A stretch of DNA of 64,000 nt from NCBI GenBank assembly GCA_021397845.1, contig CM038050.1, positions 111,713,891 to 111,777,890 of the forward strand, written 5' to 3'. Source of the DNA: Areca catechu (lineage: Eukaryota > Streptophyta > Magnoliopsida > Arecales > Arecaceae). Below are positions 57,262-64,000 of the stretch, in pieces (the first letter of the stretch is position 1; each line of letters starts with the position of its first letter). A program made the position numbers and the translations under genes. Below the pieces are notes generated by a model. That model was not told where the DNA came from. It saw only the letters and a program-made list of their open reading frames with translations, and made no database searches.

Positions 57262-59516
57262 TGATGAACCCTATAAGTTAGGGCAATAGAATTAGGGTTA
57301 TGATGGAGATCATAATGGTGAGACCTAAGTTTCTATAAATGCTAATCTAAAATGTTCCTAGCTGTTGGATCATTAATTCAGGGATCGATGTTTCCAGAAA
57401 GACTAGCACATCTTATATATGCTCAATGGAGAGGGTGGTTGGTCTCATAGCCAATTATGTAAGGACACTAATACAAAGATGTGGGTGCTCATTAGGGTAT
57501 GAGTTCACTGAACTTATCCACCTTGAGAACTCTTGTGGAGGTCTTACTACTTGTCAAAAGATGATTCTCATAGTGGGAGTTGTGAAGTGATCCTTAGACC
57601 TGAGATTACCAAGGTTTCTTATGCACATAAAGCCGTATTTTAGTTCATACTCATTCATGATAAAGAGTCATGTACGGGATGTTCCCAGATATGGTGGATT
57701 GTGCATAAAGGATATGAGTAGATCAACAAGGAATCGATCACTCCTAGTAAGAGAAGGACTTATCCCATGTAATCTCTTCGATTGTTGACTTAGGAAGTCT
57801 TTGATCAAAGCATGATAAGATTAGAAGGGGTTTCTAATCTTTCATCGATCGAATCTTTATTATCGAATTAAGATTCGAAAGGATTAAGTGCTAGGATTTG
57901 ACAATTCTCCATACCCATCACTAATTCGAGATAAAGGGAGATCGAAAAATTGAATTCATAGTAACTTTCCATTGAAAGGTATTTTGGTAATTTTTATCAA
58001 ATTTCTCATCTTTCGGGTAGGTATGACACATTGCTAGACGTGAATCATGTCTTCTAAGTTTTCACAAATCAAATTGGTTGGATTCATGAGTCAATTTGGA
58101 AGTTGGTTTGAATTGGCAACTTGGATCAGGTCGATTTGACCTAATTATGTCAATCAAGTTTGATCATATCGAAATAGCTTTGACCTGGACCTATTGTTTG
58201 TTAGATATGGAGCCCAAAGAGTCACACACACTAGAGAATTAGCCAAGGAAGTCAATTAAATTTTGGTTAGGGTCATTGGATCCTAATAGGCTAGCTAATT
58301 TGCATACTAGCATATACATGCTAACCTAACTTCTAACCCAATTAGATTGGATCGGTTTGCTTGCTATTTGGACTAACCAATTTAAGTGAGACTTAGATTG
58401 GCTTGAGTCCTAATTGGGACAGCATTTATCTTTATTTATCTAGAATTTATTAAACATTATCCTTGGATTATGGAAGAGTTTAATAGAGAGTGGACTCTTG
58501 GTACCATATTGGCATGCACCAAGATTAAGGGACGCAAAAGGACCAAGAGTCCTTCTACCACTTAATCACCTATTCTAGATAAGTGATAGGCCTTTCTCTC
58601 TTATCCCCACACCCATTTGAATTGGGCTTAATCAATCAAAAGGTTGATTATGGCATGGAGAAATGTGGCACACAAAATGAAGGGACGTGTCCTTTCATGT
58701 TTTGCATGCAATCATAAATTCAGAAGTCCTTCTGCTTGAAGGCTTCTGGTTCTCCAATATAACCTTTGGAATCCCACATTCTTTAGCCAAATCTTGACTT
58801 GTTACTTGCCACATGGCAAGTGAAAAAATCATTGGACAATTGGAGAGATACATATGTCTCTTAGCACAATGATATGGCATGATGTGCCATATCAAGATAG
58901 AACCTTTCATCCAAGGGACTCCTTCTGCTTGAAGGGTCCTATCTGATCATTAAAAAATTAGATCAAGGACTGAGGAAAAGGTTTATCAGGCACTCCCTCA
59001 CTCAATATATAAAGGCATCGATATTTTGATGCAAATTAGATCCATAAGAAATCGTTCCTATCTCTTTTCCTTTTCTTAGGACAAAAAGTCTTCTTTAAGA
59101 CAAAGCTTGTCATTTTAAGATAAGAGTCTATGAAGAGATATAGGAGGAATAATAAATTTTGAGAAAGGTTTAGAGAGGCTCTGAGTGCCTTACAGGAGTG
59201 TAGGGATTCCAACAAAGGGAGAAAAGTCGTTGAAGGAAGAAAAGCTACCGGGAAGAGTTCTAGTCAAATAAGCAAGCTCGATAGGAGTGCCTCCTTGGTC
59301 CAAAATCCTATGTGGAACACCTCTGGAGGGTATACACTTGTGTGTCTTGTAAAAATTAAAGAGATAGCACTACAAGTATTCCTTTATAATCCTAAAGTTA
59401 TGATTTATTAGTTGTCATGGTCAAGTGGTCCTTGGGTCTAGGGTTCTGGCTGATTAGGATTTTTATAATAAAAATTTTTGAAATCCAGTCTTCTATTGTG
59501 TCAGCACGAACCCAAC
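57262..59516 (+). repeat. copia-O 3' LTR, second segment
   Basis: It continues the LTR after TGATG and probably ends at GAACCCAACA (59516), about 2.4 kb net. A TATA box (CAATATATAAAGGCATCG) at 59006-59014 gives the plus orientation. The 5' LTR is outside the window, so this end cannot be confirmed by comparison. Confidence 0.65.
59006..59014 (+). promoter_or_regulatory. TATA box of the copia-O LTR
   Basis: TATATAAAG, about 500 bp before the presumed LTR end. Confidence 0.6.
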
Positions 59517-59608
59517 ATGTTGGCCCCTAAGGATTATCGAGTTCACTAGGATAAGGGACCTGAGAGTTGGACTAGCTCAGAATTAATTGATTCACTAGTG
59601 TCTAAGGA

Positions 59609-59707
59609 AAGGGTTCAAGGATGATGTAGCCTTGAAGGAAAGGGGTTCAAGGATGATGTAGCCTTGAAGGAAAGGGGTTCAAGGATGATGTAGCCTTGAA
59701 GGAAGGT
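59609..59707 (+). repeat. Three tandem 32-bp units with an inverted repeat
   Basis: Unit GGGTTCAAGGATGATGTAGC followed by CTTGAAGGAAAG, three times, nearly identical. TTCAAGG and CCTTGAA pair around a 9-base loop. It lies in the 200-bp stretch between copia-O and Sire-C, which holds no gene. Confidence 0.9.
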
Positions 59708-59714
59708 GGTTCTT

Positions 59715-61166
59715 TGTTGGCTCCACTCAGTGATTTTGATGAATAACAAAACATTGAGTACATATTGTATTCTAATGTGAATCTCAAGTTGTGAGTTTTC
59801 AGGCAGAAAACACCTCAAAATTCCAAATATTTATGATGTATGGCACGCAATGGCACGAAGCAAATCTCACACATCTGGGTAGCCTCTTCATTAAAAAAGG
59901 GCTTACAATTACTTAATTATTATGTGTTTATGCTTTCATGTACATCATTTTTGATTTCAAGGCTTTTACTCTTGATTCTGGATGTTTTCAGTCTCAAGTG
60001 TCGACACCTGGACAGTCAAGTGTCGACACTTCAGCATTTGGCACGGACAAAAATCCTTGGCATGCCAAGTATCGACACCTAGAATTCAAGTGTTGACACC
60101 AAGTGTCGACACTTAGGTTTCAAGTGTCGACTCAAGGCCTGAGAATTTTGAAAATACAGAACTTGTTGGTTCGAGGATTTTTGTGTCAAGTGTCGACACC
60201 TGTGCATCAAGTGTCGACACTTGAATGATCAAGTGTCGACTCCCAGAATTCAAGTGTCGACACCTGACAGCCAAGTGTCGACACTTGCAGCCTGACAGCT
60301 CTAACGGATCTATTTTTCTGGCTTGCAGAAATGGGTTTTCAAGCTCCAAACGGCTATTTCCAATGCTCCAACGGTCACAAACCGTTTTTAGAAGGTTTTT
60401 GGTGTATTTAATCTCCACCAACCTCATTTTAAAGTAAGAGAAGTGAGAAGAAGTCAGAAAAAGAAGAGAGAAGTCTATTCAAGAGCATTCAAGTCCACTC
60501 AAAAGCCAAAAAGCCAATATTCTCTCCAAAACATCAAATCAAAAGCCTCTTCTAGCTTGATTCCACTAAAAAAGCCTACTTGCTCAACTCTACTACATTC
60601 CAAAAGGAGGCAACTTGAAGAAGAGTGAAGTCAAAGCATTCCTTGGGCTTCAAAGATTCCAATCCACTCTTGAAGAGAGTTTGTTGTAGCATTTAAATTT
60701 TATATCTGATTTGTTGTGCTTTAACCTTGCTTTCAAGGGTGTCTTGAAAGAAGGTTATTGTGGTTTGTTGGTGAGCCAAAGTGTTAAAACCAACTAGGGT
60801 TAACTTGTGAGCCCGAAGACAAAACAAGTAGTTAGGTTTGTTGGTGAGCCTAAGTGATAAAACCAACTTAGGTTTTTGACTTGTGAGCCTTGTAAAAACA
60901 AGTCAACTGTAATCTGGTGTGGATTATAGTGGAATTCCCAAGGGTGGCTTGGGGAGTGGATGTAGGTGCTAGGTTTGCACCGAACCACTATATATCTTGT
61001 GTTTGTGTGTGATTGCTCTTTTCTTTTTGCATTCTTAAATTAAGTGCTATTATCTTGCATCTAATTATTTGTTACTCACAAGCACCACTAGACCTTTTGT
61101 TTTATTGTGTTAAATTTTTAAAAGACCCAATTCACCCCCCCTCTTGGGCTCCATTTCTGGGCAACA
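59715..61166 (+). repeat. Sire-C 5' LTR
   Basis: It is 1,452 bp, from TGTTGGCTCC to GGGCAACA. AAGTGTCGACACTT-like palindromes and half-sites lie at 59995-60295 (about a dozen). The probable left target copy is TTCTT (59710-59714); the right copy is outside the window. Confidence 0.9.
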
Positions 61167-61168
61167 AG

Positions 61169-61180
61169 TGGTATCAGAGC
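61169..61180 (+). promoter_or_regulatory. Sire-C primer-binding site (initiator Met tRNA)
   Basis: TGGTATCAGAGC, two bases after the LTR. Confidence 0.93.
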
Positions 61181-61223
61181 CCCGGTACTCTCTTGTAGGT
61201 CCAAGGATCTTAAGTAAAAGATC

Positions 61224-62729
61224 ATGGCAGCCCCAATAGGCATGGGTATTGTTGAAGGTCAAGCTTCAAACCGACCCCCACTATTTAATGGCACAAATTA
61301 CACATACTGGAAGACACGCATGCGCATATTTATACAAGCTCTTGATTATAATTTGTGGAGAACAATAGTAAAAGGTCCTCATCAGCCTACAATGATGATT
61401 AATGGCATTCTCACCCCTAAAATGGAAGATGATTGGGATGAGAGTGACATTAAGCAAATTGAGCTTAATGCTAAGGCAATGAACCTTTTATTCTGTTCTC
61501 TTGATCCTAGTGAGTTTAACAGAATATCCAACTGTCTCTCTGCAAAGGAGATTTGGGATACACTTGAGGTTACCCATGAGGGTACACACCAAGTAAAGAC
61601 CACCAAAGTAAACATGCTAATTCACACTTATGAAATGTTTAAAATGGAACCTACTGAATCTATCAGTGAAATGTATACTAGGTTCACAAACATTGTGAAT
61701 GGCATGAGAAGTTTAGGAAAAATAATTTCTAATGGTGAACTTGTAAACAAACTTCTCAGGTCTCTACCAGCTTCATGGGATGCAAAGGTCACTGCAATTG
61801 AAGAAGCAAAAGATGTCAACACTCTCCCGCTGGAACAACTGTTGGGCTCCTTAATGACATATGAACTATCGCTCAAACAGAAGATCGGAGAGGTGGACAA
61901 AAAGAAAAAGACAATAGCATTCAAATCTACTACCAGAGAAGACTCAAGCGAAGACTCTGAAGAGGATGACGAAGAAGATGAAACTGCTATGTTAGCTAGG
62001 AAATTCAGAAGGTTTATGAGGAAAAAGAAATTCAATTACAAAAAGAAACCTCTGAAGGGTGAGCCCAGTAAAGAAAAAGATAAAGAAAAGAAGGAGGAGC
62101 AGCCCACATGCTTTGAGTGCAAAAAGCCAGGGCATTTCAAGGTAGACTGCCCCTTACTAAAGAAAAGCAGAAGAAAGTTAAGGAAAAAGGCCATGATGGC
62201 AACCTGGAGCGAAAGTGAAGACTCCAGCTCTGAGGAAGAACAACAGGAAGTAGCAAATTTTTGTCTAATGGCCGATCAAGAAGAGGTATGTTCTGAAACC
62301 GAAAATGAATTATCTTTTGATGAGCTTCATGAAATTTTTGATGAACTAGTAATAGAATTTCAAAAATTAAAGTCAAAACATAAAGACTTAAAGAAGCAAA
62401 ATCTGGAACTAGCTAAAATAAATAACAACCTTTCAAATGAGAATGAATATCTTCAAATACAAAATAAAAATCTAAATGATAAGATTATGGGTCTTGAAAA
62501 TGAAAAGAATGTACTTGAAAAGAAAAGTAGCTTACTTTCAAATGAAAAATTGTCAAGACAACACAAGGAAGTTTTAATGAAAAACAAAAAATATAAAGAG
62601 GAAATCGATAAACTAAAGCCTTTTGTCGAAAAATTTACTTACAATTCTGAAAAATTAAATTTACTATTAAATAACCAAAGAGCAGTATTTGACAAAGCTA
62701 GATTAGGATTCAGAACTCATAAAAAATAG
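61224..62729 (+). CDS. Sire-C gag (501 aa, uninterrupted)
   Basis: The ATG at 61224 is the first after the primer site and matches the Sire-B start (MAAPIGMGIVEGQASNRPPL). The copia gag/UBN2 region covers residues 1-220 (FNGTNYTYWKTRM; EIWDTLEVTHEG; MYTRFTNIVNGMRSLGK). An acidic stretch lies near 235-255 and a basic one near 262-290. The zinc knuckle CFECKKPGHFKVDC is at 296-309. A Lys/Asn/Glu coiled coil covers about 365-480. It ends in TAG at 62727. A second knuckle, CYTCGAIGHKSYMC (62776-62817), lies beyond this stop in the same frame. Gag would form cytoplasmic particles around element RNA. Confidence 0.9.
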   Translation: MAAPIGMGIVEGQASNRPPLFNGTNYTYWKTRMRIFIQALDYNLWRTIVKGPHQPTMMINGILTPKMEDDWDESDIKQIELNAKAMNLLFCSLDPSEFNRISNCLSAKEIWDTLEVTHEGTHQVKTTKVNMLIHTYEMFKMEPTESISEMYTRFTNIVNGMRSLGKIISNGELVNKLLRSLPASWDAKVTAIEEAKDVNTLPLEQLLGSLMTYELSLKQKIGEVDKKKKTIAFKSTTREDSSEDSEEDDEEDETAMLARKFRRFMRKKKFNYKKKPLKGEPSKEKDKEKKEEQPTCFECKKPGHFKVDCPLLKKSRRKLRKKAMMATWSESEDSSSEEEQQEVANFCLMADQEEVCSETENELSFDELHEIFDELVIEFQKLKSKHKDLKKQNLELAKINNNLSNENEYLQIQNKNLNDKIMGLENEKNVLEKKSSLLSNEKLSRQHKEVLMKNKKYKEEIDKLKPFVEKFTYNSEKLNLLLNNQRAVFDKARLGFRTHKK

Positions 62730-62775
62730 AAACTCCTTAAAAATTTCTTTGTACCTGCATCTTCTTCAATTACTT

Positions 62776-62924
62776 GCTATACTTGTGGTGCTATAGGACA
62801 TAAATCCTACATGTGCAACAAAAGAAAATTAAGAAAAACTAAGAAAGTTTGGGTTCCAAAAGGAACCAATGCCACTAACCAAAAAGGACCCAAGATGGCT
62901 TGGGTACCTAAAGTCTCCACTTGA
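62776..62924 (+). other. Sire-C second zinc knuckle between two in-frame stops
   Basis: In the gag frame, after TAG 62727, the sequence encodes CYTCGAIGHKSYMC and WVPKGTNATNQKGPKMAWVP, then TGA at 62922-62924. Sire-B has the same arrangement with TAA stops. It could be decoded only by readthrough or from another transcript. Confidence 0.7.
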
Positions 62925-62930
62925 TCTTTA

Positions 62931-64000
62931 TTGCAGGTATGCCTTGCAACCAACAAGAAGAGAATGTGGTATCTTGATAGCGGTTGCTCAAGGCATATGA
63001 CAGGAGATGTGGAGCAGTTCTCATCACTCACATATCAAAATGGTGGCAATGTAACTTTTGGTGATAATGGAAAGGAAAAAATCATCGGTATTGGTAAAAT
63101 CCATATCACCCCTACCTCTTATATTGATAATGTTTTATATGTTGATGGTTTAAAACATAACTTGCTTAGTATTAGTCAATTTTGTGACAAAAATTTTAAA
63201 GTTGTTTTTGAATCTTCCTTGTGCATTGTTTCTAGTCTAGATGACAATGGCATTAAATTCATCGGTCATAGGCATGGCAATATTTATATGGTTGATCATG
63301 ATGATCTCCCTATTCAGAAAGGTCAATGTCTAGTGGCAATGGAAGCCAAGATCGATGAAGCTAGTTAGCTTTGGCATCGTAGACTAGGACATGCAAGTAT
63401 GCATTTAATTTCAAAACTTAGCAAAAAGAATTTAGTAAAAGATTTGCCTAAACTGAATTTTGAAAAAGATAAGATTTGCAGTGTATGTCAACTTGGAAAA
63501 CAAACAAAATCTTCCTTCAAACCTAAAGGAGTAATCTCTACATCTAGACCTTTATAATTGCTTCATATGGACCTCTTTGGGCCTACTAGAACATCTAGTT
63601 TGGGAGGTAAGAAGTTTGGTCTAGTCATTGTAGATGATTTCTCACGTTTTACATGGGTCATGTTTTTAGCACACAAAGATGAAACGTTTTCTGAATTCAT
63701 AAGATTTCACAAAAGAGTTTTAAATGAAAAAGGTGTTTCAGTAATTTCTTAAGAAGTGATCATGGAACTGAATTTGAAAATGCCGATTTTAATAAATTCT
63801 GTATTGAAAATGGAATTAATCATAATTTTTCTGCACCTAGGACACCTCAACAAAACGGGGTAGTAGAAAGAAAAAATAGAACTCTTGAAGAAATTGCACA
63901 CATCATGCTTTGTGAAAATAATTTACCTAGATACTTTTGGGCGGAAGCCATAAATACTGCATGCTATATCTTAAATCGTGTTTTAATTCGACCGATTTTA
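62931..64000 (+). pseudogene. Sire-C pol, first part: protease and integrase
   Basis: It follows TTTATTGCAG at 62936. Protease: WYLDSGCSRHMTGDVEQF. Pre-integrase: LWHRRLGHASMHLISKL with CSVCQLGKQ. Integrase: FGLVIVDDFSRFTWVMFLAH, SDHGTEFENADFNKFCIENG and NGVVERKNRTLEE, so all three DDE positions are present. Breaks: TAG at 63366, TAA at 63555 (where relatives have Glu) and a frameshift near 63750. The RT lies beyond the right edge. Confidence 0.9.

Larger units (their letters stand above)
59715..64000 (+). mobile_element. Sire-C: Sirevirus, 5' part (runs off the right edge)
   Basis: LTR, primer site, intact gag and the front of pol are in the window. Gag and pol match Sire-B closely. With its uninterrupted 501-codon gag it looks the least decayed of the three, but pol is broken. 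Confidence 0.92.

Noticed and set aside
57262..59516. Host intergenic DNA between Sire-B and Sire-C
   Set aside because: TGATG target duplication and continuity with the copia-O LTR start at 45879, plus a TATA box, fit the rest of a copia LTR better. The right end at 59516 remains uncertain.

Overview
This is plant nuclear DNA with no recognisable host gene. Almost all of it is LTR retrotransposons and one large Mutator-like DNA transposon, inserted into one another. Evidence for a plant: Ty1/copia polyproteins, Sirevirus-type elements with a third ORF, initiator-Met primer sites, a FAR1/MULE transposase and a ULP1-like gene with GT-AG introns. An angiosperm is certain on content. A monocot, possibly a palm, is only a guess. 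The setting looks like repeat-rich heterochromatin.

Outermost is copia-O (+ strand, Tork-like). Only the end of its reverse transcriptase, its RNase H and its 3' LTR are in the window (5507-5801, 45065-46014, 57262-59516). Its front half lies beyond the left edge, behind copia-M, a minus-strand copia (1-5506) inserted in the same RT gene. A 39,258-bp block (5802-45059) interrupts the O RT and is flanked by the 5-bp target duplication ATTGA. Another minus-strand element, Sire-B (46015-57261, target duplication TGATG), sits in the O 3' LTR.

The 39-kb block is a head-to-tail array of one unusual LTR family, here called E1. It has six LTRs of about 1.67 kb (two interrupted or partial), separated by cores of only about 160 bp that carry a primer-binding site and little else. 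LTR copy a is cut by E2 (6601-~25337), a gypsy-type derivative with scraps of gag and integrase. The left LTR of E2 is cut by MULE-K (7578-20497, 131-bp terminal inverted repeats, 10-bp target duplication). MULE-K carries a broken mudrA-type transposase and a convergent six-exon ULP1-like pseudogene of the KAONASHI kind. Its mudrA end is cut by a very GC- and CpG-rich solo LTR (11779-14092, target duplication CTACG). LTR copy d is cut by Sire-A (30128-41173, target duplication AGGTT). At the right edge a third Sirevirus, Sire-C (from 59715, + strand), begins with an intact LTR and gag and runs off the window.

Within each element the parts are conventional: LTR, PBS, gag, protease, integrase, RT, RNase H, then in Sireviruses a third ORF, PPT and LTR. 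Most coding regions are broken. The most interesting signals are: the tandem short-core E1 array; two-fold symmetric motifs (GTGTCGACAC or GAGTCGACTC) that recur in the LTRs and in the pol-ORF3 gap of two Sireviruses and also in the unrelated copia-M; a splice-acceptor-like sequence at the gag-pol boundary of all three Sireviruses; and three repeat arrays inside MULE-K built on one ~20-nt core.
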